NCBI GenBank assembly: GCA_016748015.1
Contig: JAAOMT010000563.1
Coordinates: forward strand, 1 to 51,095
Length of the DNA: 51,095 bases
Direction of reading: 5' to 3'
Origin: Geosiphon pyriformis
Lineage: Eukaryota > Glomeromycota > Glomeromycetes > Archaeosporales > Geosiphonaceae
Every line of letters begins with the position of its first letter. The first letter of the stretch is position 1. The notes under the pieces were generated by a model that worked only from the letters and a program-made list of their open reading frames with translations, was not told the origin of the DNA and ran no database searches. This document shows, piece after piece, positions 1 through 10,785 of this stretch. Made by a program: the position numbers and the translations under genes.

Positions 1-1
1 T

Positions 2-3000
2 GCTGGCGCTGATGGTGTTTGTTCTGTTCTCTTTAGTGCTAGGAGGTCTTATTATGCATCCAAGCTTGCTGAGTCTTTGAGAGCTAAGAAAGCAGATATC
101 AGGTCTGTTATAGATAAGAGAATAAAGAGTTTTAAGGTGAATAAGGGTCACACGATCAAAAGTATGCTGGAATGACCCTTTTGCAAGATAGTTTTGGATC
201 ATTTGGTCGTGGGTAATGAGTTGGTTCTTAAGCCTGACTTGGTGAAATCCAAAATGGATAATATTATGGAAGGATGGACCAGGAAGCGTGTGGTGGTCGA
301 TGATGTTTTTGATACTTGGTCTTGTCAATACCGACCTTTGGACTATGTTTTTGATAAGGCCTTCTCTGGGGTGATGTGTGTGATTGATTTTGATGAGTTG
401 CATTGTGTGGTCTCTGATCTGCCTGATGGCAAAGCTGCTGGTCTTTCAGGTATCTCTAATAAGCTATGGAAACATTGTGATGAGTTAGTTTTGGGTTTGC
501 TTCTGGTCTTGTTGAATTCTTGTCTGTCTTGTGAATCAGTACCTGGTTCTTGGAAAGAGGCTTGGGTTTCAATGATTCTTAAGCCTTATGAATAGGAGGG
601 TGTTTTCACGAATACTCATCCTATTGCTTTGATCAAAACAGTTCGCAAAATTCTCTCCAAAATTCTTTCAGATAGAATCTCATTGGCTTGCAGCTCTTAT
701 GATGTCTTATGTGGTAACAATTTTTCTGTCTTAAAGGGTATAACAACTCAGTTACCTATTTTTGCTATTGGTTCAGTTATTGAAGATGCTCTGGAAAAAA
801 ACCGAGAGCTTTGGTTAGTTTTACAGGACATGCGAAAAGCTTATGATTCAGTTGGCTGGAAGCATCTTGAGAAGAGTTTGGTCAGGATTAAGATGTGCAG
901 TAAATTTATTCAGTTTTTTGGCAGTATTCATAAGAATTGTACCAACCGTATAATAACAAATTTCGGTTTGACAGAAGGCTATCATGTGCACAATGGCCTG
1001 GACCAAGGAGAGGTTTTTTCCTCCCTTTTGTGGTGTATTTTTTATGATCCTCTGTTGTGTAAAATCAAGCATCAGAAAAGTGTGTACGAGTATAGGTTGA
1101 ATTCTCATTTTGTTTCCAAAAGTGGTCATACCGAATCTCAGACTGGGCTCTTTTCTTTTTTTGCTGCTGGTGCTTTTGTCAATGATACAATCTGGGTTGG
1201 TAGCAGTCAAAATGCTACTCAGCATATTCTCAATGTAGCTAGTGAATTTTTTCAAATTAATGACATTTCAATCAATAATGACAAGACAGTGGTCATTTTC
1301 ATCAATAGCAGGGTTAGTGTTCCTTTTTTCTCTATCAGTGGCTTGCCGATCTCTATCACCAAAAAGAGTAAATCTCATCAGTACTTGGATATTTTTCTCT
1401 CAACTGAGAGTCTTTTAAAGCCTAGTTTGGCTAAGGCGAACTCAGATGTTTGTTTTTTTACCAATCTGGTTCTGAGGAAGGCAGTTTTGGATAAGCAATT
1501 TTTGTATCTGGTGTTAGCAGTCCTTCATTCTATAATTAGCTATAGAACACAGTTCAGCTTTGTTTCTGTTGGTATGTGCACCAAATGGGATGCTCTGATT
1601 TGCAAAGGCTTGAAACTTAAATCTGGTCTCCTGCTGAATTTTCTTAGTAATACAATTTACTATTCTTCTTTTTATGGTTTAAAGTTCTTTTTGCAGTATC
1701 AGTCAGAATGTAAGGTTGTTTCACTTGTTAGTTTCACAAACTTTAGTGGGATTTTGGGGCGTTTGTTCAGTCACAGGTCTCATGACTTGCAAGTTCTGTG
1801 TTGATGACTGATCCATCTATTGATCTTTTCTACTCGTATTTGTGTCAGTGTTTCTAATAATTTCTTGGCTGGTGTGGTTTCCATTCTTCTTGACTGCAGA
1901 CTGTCTTTGGATGGTTCTTTGGCCAGTACTTTCCAGTTTTGCAGTGGGGTTTTTATGTCTGTTGTTCTTGGCAATTCTTTGTTTTTCAAGTTTTTGCCAT
2001 CTCTTCAGTGTTATGACGTTGCCTTCATGGACCAGCTTCGGGATTGTTATGGTGATGTTTTTAGCTGGCTCACCTTTAAGTGGTGGAAGAGACTAGATCC
2101 TCATGGTCCAGTCCCTAAGTGGTTTGAATGTTTAGTCGAGTTCTTTGTGACTTCCCATTCTTCTCTCTCAGTCTCGATTGGTGTTGGTCCTGTTGACATT
2201 TGTGGTTCTGATGATTTTATGTTTGTATGTGATCATCTTTCTCAGATTGGTGCTGATAGTTTGTCTGTGTATACAGATGGGTCATTGAAAAATTTGGGCA
2301 TGACTGATTGTAGAGGCAGAGCTGTTGCCTTTTTTGAGGATGTTAACTTGGGTCTGAGTATCAGTGTTTGGGGTTTGGTGTTATCTACTTTGGTGGAATT
2401 GCAGACTATAGCGTTGGCTCTGGAGTGTGTACTTGCGGCTCATTCTGTTCATCTGTTTTCAGATAGTCAGGCAGTCTTGGATGCTTACATGTCAGAAGTT
2501 AACTTGGTATATCCTGACTTTTGTAATCAATGTTGGGTCGAGTGCCAGCATATTAGGAATGTTATTTGCAGTAAAAATTTAAGGGTTAGCTGGCACAAGG
2601 TTAAGGGTTACTTTGGTGTGTTGGGAAATGATCGAGCTGATAGTATTGCTAATGCTACGACTCTCTCTGATTGGTTTCTTCCTTCTTGTATTGATGAATA
2701 TTTTTTGTTGGCAGATGATAGTATTATCTCTAGTAATTCTAGACACTTTGTTCGAGATGTTTTTCATGTTGTTTGTTGGGCACATTGGGAGGTCGGTTCC
2801 AGTTCTGGGTTTCTACTTGGGGATTTGCACTTGGATGTTGATTGGCCTGGTTTTTCCAAAGTTTGGCATCCTGATTCACATATGGCAATAAGTTTCACCA
2901 GCAGGCACACTGCCAACACTCGTACTTACCTTATGAAGACTTTGCACTGTCAGCTTCCCGTGGCTGTTCAAAAGTGCGTTTATGATAGATGTTACCTTAG

Positions 3001-3550
3001 TGTTTTGTGTCTGTATTGTGGTGAAATAGAGGTGTTTAATCATGTATTTTCTTGTGTAATTAATGATTCAGCTCGTCGTTGGGTTTTGGAATCCTGTATG
3101 TCTTTTTGGAAAACACTTTCTGGTCTTTCTCTCTTTTTTTTAAGTGTATTGCAGCTGCTGTCAACATGTGTTTTAGATTTCCTGATTTTCTTGGCTCTTT
3201 ACAAGGATTTTGTTTTCAAAAGATGGATTCAGAAGGCTGTTTTCATCTTCCATGATCCCAAAGTTGCTAGCATCAAGATTGCTGATTTTGTGTGCTCTTT
3301 TTGTGTCACTTTTAGAAATAACATTTGGTTGGTTTGTGCCAAGCATCGTGCATACATAGAAAAAAATGACCTGATTTTTGTGAATGGCTCAATTTCCGTC
3401 TCGGTTTCTGGTTTGGTTTTGAGATTCTCAGATGGTGTGATTAAATTGCTTGGTATTGCTGAAGCTTTTGGCATCCATTTTGGCTTTCACAAATCTTGTT
3501 CTTTTTTCTCAGATATTGGTGATCCAGTTTCTGTTAATATAATTACATAG
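2..3550 (+). pseudogene. LINE-A ORF2 pseudogene (RT, RNase H, Cys/His C-terminus)
   Basis: One reading frame runs from base 2 to the TAG at 3550. In-frame stops include TGA at 173-175, TAG at 593-595 and a cluster near 1802-1819. The TAG at 593 stands where the sister copies have Trp. RT motif A reads QDMRKAYDSVGW (about 825-860), motif B LDQGEVFSSLLW (about 998-1033) and motif C FVNDT (1175-1189), where the usual first Asp is Asn. RNase H follows with YTDGSL (about 2269), E in VELQTIALALE, D in FSDSQAVLDA and the last acidic residue in GNDRADS; the expected His reads Tyr (KVKGYFG). The C-terminus has a CX2CX7HX3C motif (CLYCGEIEVFNHVFSC, about 3010-3057) also found in LINE-B and LINE-D. The enzyme would copy its own RNA into DNA at a nicked target. 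This copy is dead. Confidence 0.92.
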
Positions 3551-3684
3551 TGTTATCCTGACTGGCTTGAATGGCTGGTTATATGTAGAAAGTGCATGAT
3601 TTGCACTTAGTTTAGATCATTTCTTTGATGTATAATTCTAAGTAGTGTTTGAACTTTACTCGTTAAATGTTAATAAAAAAAAAA
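3551..3684 (+). repeat. LINE-A 3' tail
   Basis: About 130 bp after the ORF2 stop holds the block shared by every non-LTR element here: a GTGTTxTCCTGACTGG-like start, then GGCTGGTxACATGTAG, then a GCAT word, ending in an A-run. Such tails are usually the site the element's own RT recognises; that role is inferred. Confidence 0.8.
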
Positions 3685-6023
3685 TTTTGTTGTAATTATA
3701 AAATAAAATAAAATATATATATATTTTTTAAATTCAAATTTATTAATATATATATTAAAATAATTTATAAAACAATTTTGTAAGCTAAAATAAAAAACCA
3801 AACAATAAAATCAATTTTAGATTTAATTATTTTTATAATTAACAAATTAATAATTAAAGTGATAATATTTTTATTAATAATTTTGTTTAGTTTTTTGTTT
3901 TTTAATTATTGTTTATAGTTTTAAAATTAAGCAATAATAATATTAATAACCTAATAAACAAAAATAAATATTTTGAAAAAATAAACATATTTATTTATAT
4001 ATATTTTTTATTTTTAAAATATTAATATAATTTGGTATCTTAAATAATTTTAAAATTTATAATAATATTGATTTTAATAAAATTTTAATTTTTTTAAACT
4101 TTTATTGTTATTACTTTTTTTAATTTTTAATTTATAAATATATTAGATTAAAAATTTTAATTAAAAATTTAATAATATATATAAAACAATTTTTAAGTAT
4201 TTCAAAGTTTTTTTTATTATATTAAAATAATATTTAATTTAAAAAAAATTATTTATTTTTAAGTTTTTTTGTTTTATTATTTAATTATTAATAGTATTTA
4301 TTTTTTTGTATATTTATATTTTTAAGAATTATTGATTTTTTTTAAGTATTTTTTAATTTATAATATTAATAAAATTTTAATAATTTAAAATTTTTTGTGT
4401 ATAAAGTTAAAAATTGTGTTATTTAAATTAATTTGCTAGTTATGGTTTTTTTATTTATATATTTTATAATTATTTATATATATATTTACAAATAGAAATT
4501 TTGTTTTAAAAAAATAATTTACTTTAATAATTTGACTTTTTATATTTAGTATTATTTAAACTTTTAACAACATTAAATTTAGCATTTTATTTTAATTTTA
4601 ACAAAAAAATATTTTATTAATAATTATAATTAATGTTTTTATTTGAATAATTAAATAAAAAAATAAATAAATTATTATAATAAATTATGACATAATTTAA
4701 TTAAAACCTAAATTAAATATAAAAAAATGTTAACAAATTAAGAAATATTAATAAAAAATAAAAATTATTATATGTAATTTAAAACAAATTTTATTATATT
4801 TTAATATTTTTATAATACAATTTAATATTTTAAATTTGTAATTATATTTTAAAAATAGTTATTAAAAAATACAATTAATTAATATGTTTTTAATTTAAAT
4901 CTAGTTATTTAAATTATTAGTTTTTAGAAAAATAATTTATTGAGTAAATTCAAATTAAATAATTTAATTTAATATATATAAATATTAATATATTTAAAAT
5001 AATAATTTAATTATATATACAGCTTTAAAAAAAGTATTAAAATTATATTAATTAAATATTTAAACAATATTATCTATAATTTATGTTTACTATTTTATAA
5101 TTTATTATCTTTGTTTTTTTAAAACAAATATTTAAAAATCATATTTTTTTAATAATTAATTGAAAAAATTTTGGTTTAATTTTAAAATAATGATTTTACT
5201 ATTAATTTATTTTATTTCTTGTATTTTAAATAAAAATTTTATTTTTTTCTTAAAATATAATACTAAGTTAATTTTTGTTTATAAACAAATATTAATAATA
5301 TTATAGTTTTTTTATTTTACAAATTTTTTTATAATTCTTTTTTTGTATATTATAAAATAAATTTATACAATTATGCTTATTCTATAGTTAAAATTATTGT
5401 AATATATAATACAAATATTATCAAATCAAACTATTATTATTAAATAAAAAGTTTTAAATTTATAATTTTATTAATAATATTATTTTAATAGTTTATTATA
5501 TATATAAAATCTTAATTTTTTAATATAAATATTCAAAAAAATTACTATTAAATTAAAATATTTATTTTGTAAACAAATAAAATTAACCAAAAATTTAAAA
5601 TCAAACAATTATTATTATTATATTGTTATTTAATAATAATACAAATTTAAATACTATATTAAACATTAATAATAATATAATTATATTATTAATTATATAA
5701 ATTTATTTTATAATATAAAAAAAAACATAAATTTATAAAAAAATTTATAAAATAAAAGAATTATAAAGTTATTATTATTTGTTTTTAAATAAAAACTAGC
5801 TTAAATATATCTTTTAAAAAATAACAATTAACTCTTATTAAAAACATAAAAAACAAATTAAATTATCAAAAAACAATTAAACTATTATATTAAAGTTGCA
5901 TTAAAAATTTTTTAATTAGTTATTAAAAGTTATAAAATAGTAAACATAAATTGAGATAATATTATTTGAATATTTAATTAATATATAATTAAATTTTTAT
6001 AAAAAAACACAATTAGGATATGT
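3685..6023. other. AT-rich desert without genes
   Basis: About 2.3 kb of nearly pure A/T with no credible coding frame. The only structure seen is a long inverted repeat in the right half (separate entry) and sequence at about 4840-5018 that matches, inverted, the AT-rich block near 40490-40720. It is probably decayed DNA-transposon material. Confidence 0.7.
5020..6010. repeat. Long inverted repeat, MITE-like
   Basis: Bases 5041-5100 and 5931-5990 are reverse complements at roughly 90% over 60 bp. Weaker matching continues inward in the same order to about 5345 on the left and 5700 on the right, giving arms near 300 bp and a loop near 350 bp. The right arm also matches, in direct orientation, about 40020-40300. 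No transposase frame lies inside, so a non-autonomous inverted-repeat element is the best reading. Exact ends are unsure because of the base composition. Confidence 0.6.
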
Positions 6024-6025
6024 AA

Positions 6026-6033
6026 ATTATGTT
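6026..6033. repeat. ATTATGTT, first of three copies (target-site duplication)
   Basis: The 8-mer ATTATGTT, preceded by two more A's, lies directly before the ORF1-only cluster. It recurs after the cluster's A-rich tail (10661-10668) and after the LINE-C A-tail (19430-19437). Confidence 0.65.
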
Positions 6034-6043
6034 ATAAATCTCA

Positions 6044-6253
6044 AAAAAGAACTCTTTGTCTCCTTAATTTTATGACCACAACCAGAGCAAAGAGTAAAAA
6101 AGCTGCACCTGATATTTGTCCTGAGATATCTAATAAAATTTCAAAAAAAAAAAACTCTTTGTCTCCTTAATTTTATGACCATGACCAGAGCAAAGAGTAA
6201 AAAAGCTGCACCTAATATCTGTCCTGAGATATCTAATAAAATTTCAACCAGAA
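6044..6253 (+). repeat. Direct duplication of the element's 5' end
   Basis: About 100 bp of leader plus the first codons (ACTCTTTGTCTCC through TAATAAAATTTCAA) occurs at about 6051-6143 and again at about 6154-6246, separated by an A-run. The two copies differ by a few transitions. The ATG of the second copy (6175) opens the long reading frame; the first copy runs into a stop within about 35 codons. An RT template jump during insertion could make this structure. Confidence 0.8.
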
Positions 6254-8325
6254 AAGCTCTCTCTGTTGTAGAAGCAACTAGGCAAAATGTTTTAGAAGCA
6301 ACTAAGTAAAATGTTTTAGAAGCCTTCCTTTTACCCAGTAATCGTGATAAGCTGCTTTTGGTAGCCACTGAAGCAACTTCCTCATCTTTGGCTGGTTTTT
6401 CACCAGTCAAAGTTCCCTCAAAGAGACACACCTGAGTTAGTCCCAGTGTTGCCTCCACCCCAACCAAGAGCCCAAAAGTTTTTAATAATAGACCAGTAAA
6501 TAAGCTGGTATTTCCCTCCATTGCTTCAACATCTGGTGTTGCTAGCACTTCTTTTTCAAAAAAAATGATCAAAAAGACCAAAAGTTCAGAAAAGTGGAGG
6601 CAGTCACTTGTCTTTGCTATTGTTACACTGAACCTCTTTGTGGTTCCCAATGAGATCTTAGATAAGATCTCCATAGTATCATCTAGTATGTCATCCAAGA
6701 TGGGCCAAGATCAACCACTGGCTGTGTTGCCAAATGTGGTGTCTTCTGACAGATCATCGCCAGTAGTGAAAGCAAAACAATCTCCTCCTATTGGGTCACC
6801 TGTTCTTGAGAACTGGGCTGATCAAATGGAAACTGATTCATCTTCTCCTCTAGTTTTTGGTGTTACTTCTGGTGGTGCTTGGGAAACTATTACTAGTCAT
6901 CAAAGGTTTGCTGGGTGAATGGCCTCCACTCTGGTGCCTGGTGCTACTTTTAAGATCAAATTGGCTCATGTTAAAACTGTTTTTCAGTCTGTGCATGGTT
7001 TCTTGGGTGCTAAATCTGTTTCAAAAGACAATGTGAAGCTTTTTTGTATGGAGTTTGCTTCTTAACTGTCTTTGGAAGCTGCATTTCTAATTGAACTTAC
7101 AAGCTCTGTTCATTTGACCATTCTCAAAATTGCCAAGTCTTTGGTGGTTTCTGAATCTGGCTCCTTTTCTGCTGCTGTTACACTACATAATGTACCTTTG
7201 GGTGTGTTTGCTGCTGACATTAAGTTGGCTCTCAGTGTGTTTGGTAGTGTCACTTATGTTGTGCTGAAGCCTGCTGGTATTTGGCAGTATGTGGTGGTAT
7301 ATTTTGAAAAGTTGGACTCTGCTGTGTCTGCCTTGAAGCATTGGTCAGTCTTGATGGACAAGGATAGTGTTAGAATTCTCCCTCTGGTGAATTAAAATGA
7401 GACTATTTTGTTTTGTGATAAGTTTAAGGCCAAGTTGGTCAACCTTCCCTCTGGCTGTACTGCTTTTGAAATCAGTGATATGATTTCTCAGATTGGTGGT
7501 TGAACATGTTTCATCCCTTGGTCTCCTGATTCTGGTCATCGTTCCCAGTTTGCTTTGATTACATTTGACTCTCAAGGCAATTTAGATTCTGCTGTAGTCA
7601 AGACTGGTACTCTAAGGAAATACCATATCTGGTGAGAAACTCCTGGCTGCCGGCGCTGCTTTAAGTGTCAAGAAATGGGCCATCTGGCTGCAGATTGCAA
7701 GATTTCTCCACCTCCCACTCCCAAGGTTCCCAAGGTTTTCAAGTCTCGTTTTGTGGGTTCTGCTTCATATGCTAAGACTGCTGCTCCTTCTAGTATTTCT
7801 GAGTTTCCTTCTTTAGTGGCTTCTTCAGCTGCTTCTGCTGCTGATCCTATTGTTAATTCCAGGTTAGACTTTTTGGAAAAGCAGATTTCGGATTTGGCTG
7901 CTCTGGTTAAGTCTATTGTTGAGCCTGTTGATTCTTTGATTGCTTTGATGTCTCGTCTTCTTGATGATAATGCCATTAAGGCTGTTCAGGTTGAGAAAGA
8001 TATTGTTTCCATGAAAAGTGCTGCTAACAATTTTTTTAACCTTATGGTTGGAGTTTCTAAAGACATTGCTTGTCTTAGATTTGAGGTTGACTTTGGTGAT
8101 ATAGATTATAATGGTGTTTTGGCTGCTAAGCCTTCCTTTTTAAGTGAGGACACTATTGAGTGTGTTATTGCTTTGTGGCAAATGTCTGGTGCTGAAACCA
8201 GAGGCAATATTGAGTCTATTAGATTGTTTTTTAGTGAGTTTATTTTTGACTCTAGGAATCTGAATGGTATTATTGAGAGAATTCGTGGGTTGGGGTTATT
8301 CTCACCTACTTTTGATTCAACATAG
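6175..8325 (+). pseudogene. ORF1 protein pseudogene (RRM-like, CCHC zinc knuckle, coiled coil), copy 1
   Basis: One frame from ATG 6175 to TAG 8325, broken by seven stops at 6307, 6433, 6916, 7063, 7393, 7501 and 7633. In order it shows a basic Ser-rich N-terminus, an RRM-like fold (about 7190-7390, ADIKLALSVFGSVTYVVLKP), a second conserved block, a CX2CX4HX4C knuckle (CFKCQEMGHLAADC, about 7657-7698) and a long helical C-terminus with leucine/valine heptads. ORF1 proteins of this kind bind element RNA and form the RNP used in retrotransposition. The adjacent copy 2 has a sense codon at each of the seven stop positions. Confidence 0.88.
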
Positions 8326-8470
8326 TGAGTCCTTGATTGGGCCGAGTGTCTGATCACATGTAGAAAATGCATGATTTACGCCTATAATGTAATCCCTTCT
8401 GTGGTATCATAATTTAGGTAGTATTTAGGTCTTGCTTGTTAAAATATAATAAAATAAAATAAAAAAAATT
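8326..8470 (+). repeat. Shared LINE-type 3' tail, copy 1
   Basis: Begins just after the ORF1 stop. It carries the GATCACATGTAG and AAATGCATGATTTACGCC words of the common tail and ends in AATAAAATAAA-type A-rich sequence that runs straight into copy 2. Confidence 0.8.
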
Positions 8471-10526
8471 TCAACCAGAGGAGCTCTCTCTGTTGTAAAA
8501 GCAACTAGACAAAACGTTTTAGAAGTCTTCTCCTTATCCAGTAATCATGATAAGCTGCCTTTGGTAGCCACTGAAGCAACTTTCTCATCTTTGGCTGGTT
8601 TTTCACCAGTCAAAGTCTCCTCAAAGAGACACACCTGGGTTAGTCCCAGTGTTGTCTCCACCTCAACTAAGAGCCCAAAAGTTTTTAATAATAGACCAGT
8701 AAATAAGCTGGTCTTCCCCTCTATAGATTTAACACCTGGTGCTTCTAGCATCATCTCTTCTAAAAAAATGGTCAAAAAAACCAGAAGTTCAGAAAAATGG
8801 GAGCAGTCACTTGCCTCTGCTATTGTTACACTGAACTCCTTTGTGGTTCCCAATGAGATCTTAGATGAGGTCTCTATAGCATCATCCGGCATGTCATCTA
8901 AGATGGGCCAAGATCAACCACTGGCTGTGTTGCCAAATGTGGTGTCTTCCAACAAATCATCACCAGTAGTGAAAGCAAAACAATCTCCTCCTATTGGGTC
9001 ACCTGTTTTTGAGAACTGGGCTGATCAAATGGAAACTGATTCATCTTTTTCTCTAGTTTTTGGTGCTACTTCTGGTGGTGCTTGGGAAACTATTACTAGT
9101 CATCAAAGGTTTGCTGGGTGGATGGCCTCTACTCTGGTGCCTGATGCTACTTTTATGATCAAATTGGCTCATGTTAAAACTGTTTTTCAGTCTGTGCATA
9201 GTTTCTTGGGTGCTAAATCTGTTTCAAAAGACAATGTGAAGCTTTTTTGCATGGAGTTTGCTTCTCAACTGTCTTTGGAAGCTGCATTTTTAATTGAACT
9301 TACAAGCTCTGTTTGTTTGACCACTCTTAAAATTGCCAAGTCTTTGGTGGTTTCTGAATCTGGCTCCTCTCTTGCTGCTGTTGTGCTGCGTGATGTACTT
9401 TTGGATGTGTCTGCTGCTGACGTTAAGTTGGCTCTTAGTGTGTTTGGTAGTGTCACTCATGTTGTGCTGAAGCCTGCTGGCATTTGGCAGTATGTGGTGG
9501 TATATTTTGAAAAGTTGGACTCTACTGTGTCTGCCTTGAAGCATTGGTCAGTCTTGGTGGGCAAGAATAGTGTTAGAATCCTCCCTCTGGTGAATCAAAA
9601 TGAGACTATTTTGTTTCGTGATAAGTTTAAGGCCAAATTGGTCAACCTTCCTTCTGGCTGTACTGCCTTTAAAATCAGTGATATGATTTTTCAGATTGGT
9701 GGTCGAACATGTTTCATGCCTTGGTCTCCTGATTCTGGTCATTGTTTCTGGTTTGCTTTGGTTACATTTGACTCTCAAGGCAATTTGGATTCTGCTGTAG
9801 TCAAGACTAATACTCTAAGGAAATGCCATATCTGGTGGGAAACTCCTGGCTGCTGGCACTGCTTTAGGTGTCAAGAAATAAACCATCTGGCCGCAGATTG
9901 CAAGATTTCCCTACCTTTTACTCCCAAGGTTTCCAAGATTTTCAAGTCTCGTTTTGTGGGTTCTACTTCATATGTCAAGACTGCTATTCCTTCTGGTCTT
10001 TCTGAATTTTTTTTTTAGTGGCTTCTTTGGCTGCTTCTGCTGCTGATCTTGCTGTTAGTTCTAGGTTAGACTCTTTGGAAAGCAGATTTCGGATTTGGCT
10101 GCTCTGGTTAAGTCTATTGTTGAGCCTGTTGGTTCTTTGGTTGCTTTGGTGTCTCGTCTTCTTGATGATAATGCTGCTAAGGCTGTTCAGGTCGAGAAAG
10201 ATCTTATTTCTATGAAAAGTGCTGCTAACAATTTTTCTAATCTCTTGGTTGGGGTCTCCAAAAACATTGCTTGTCTTAAATCTGAGATTGACTTTGGTGA
10301 TATGAATTATGAATATATGCTGGCTGCTAAGTCTTCCATTTTAAGTAAGGACACTATTGAGTGTGTTATTGCTTTGTGGCAAATGTCTGGTGCTGAAACC
10401 AAAAGCAATATTGAGTCTACTAGATTGTTTCTTAGTGAGTTTATTTTTGACTCTAGGAATCTGAATGGTATCATTAAAAGAATTTGTGGGTTGGAGTTAT
10501 TTTCACCTACTATTGATTCAGTGTAG
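8471..10526 (+). pseudogene. ORF1 protein pseudogene, copy 2, no nonsense codons but two frameshifts
   Basis: Open from 8471 to 10018 without an ATG. Compared with copy 1 it lacks one base in a T-run near 10006-10015 and one A near 10078-10084; two frame changes restore reading to the TAG at 10524-10526. The RRM-like segment lies at about 9390-9590 (LALSVFGSVTHVVLKP). The knuckle reads CFRCQEINHLAADC (about 9860-9901), with all CCHC ligands kept. The C-terminus repeats the pattern of copy 1 (IECVIALWQMSGAETKSNIE). Both indels sit in homopolymers, so sequencing error is possible. It serves as the near-intact reference for the damage in copy 1. Confidence 0.87.
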
Positions 10527-10660
10527 TGAGTCCTTGATTGGGCTGAGTGTCTGATCACATGTTAAAAATGCATGATTTACGCCTATAATATAATCTCTTT
10601 TATAGTATCATAGTTTTAGATAGTATTTGGGTTTCACTTGTTAAAATAAATAAAATAAAA
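10527..10660 (+). repeat. Shared LINE-type 3' tail, copy 2
   Basis: Same block as in copy 1 (GTCTGATCACATGTTAAAAATGCATGATTTACGCC in outline), followed by an AATAAATAAAATAAAA run and then ATTATGTT. Confidence 0.78.
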
Positions 10661-10668
10661 ATTATGTT
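10661..10668. repeat. ATTATGTT, second copy, between the ORF1-only cluster and LINE-C
   Basis: It serves both as the 3' duplication of the cluster and as the 5' duplication of LINE-C. It is preceded by AAAA and followed by the first bases of LINE-C. Confidence 0.7.
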
Positions 10669-10785
10669 AAACCAAAAAAACTTCTTTCTCTTATTCATTC
10701 CAAATTCCCAAAAAGAGCCAAAATAATTTTTTGAAAGAAGTTTTTTCTGTTTTTCATCATTCAGTATGCTAATTCTAAACTATTT

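Larger units (their letters stand above)
1..3684 (+). mobile_element. LINE-A, non-LTR retrotransposon, 3' part
   Basis: The window opens inside a LINE whose 5' part (ORF1, endonuclease) lies off the left edge. What remains is the RT, RNase H and C-terminal zinc domain of ORF2, a conserved 3' tail and an A-run (about 3675-3684). It shares gene order and about half of its residues by eye with LINE-B, -C and -D here, so all four are one superfamily but not recent copies of each other. Confidence 0.93.
6034..8470 (+). mobile_element. ORF1-only non-autonomous LINE relative, copy 1
   Basis: A short 5' leader is followed by one ORF1-type coding region (6175-8325) and then at once by the shared LINE 3' tail and an A-rich run (8441-8468). 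No endonuclease or RT is present. The layout resembles mammalian HAL1 elements (L1 lacking ORF2), so trans-mobilisation by a LINE with the same tail is likely. The 5' end carries an internal direct duplication. Confidence 0.75.
8471..10660 (+). mobile_element. ORF1-only element, copy 2, 5' truncated
   Basis: This copy starts inside the coding region (TTTCAACCAGAGG, matching copy 1 near 6242) immediately after the A-rich tail of copy 1. It ends with its own tail (10527-10660). About 90% identical to copy 1 by eye, and much less damaged. Leader and ATG are missing, so it is a 5'-truncated insertion or the product of an RT template switch. Confidence 0.78.
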
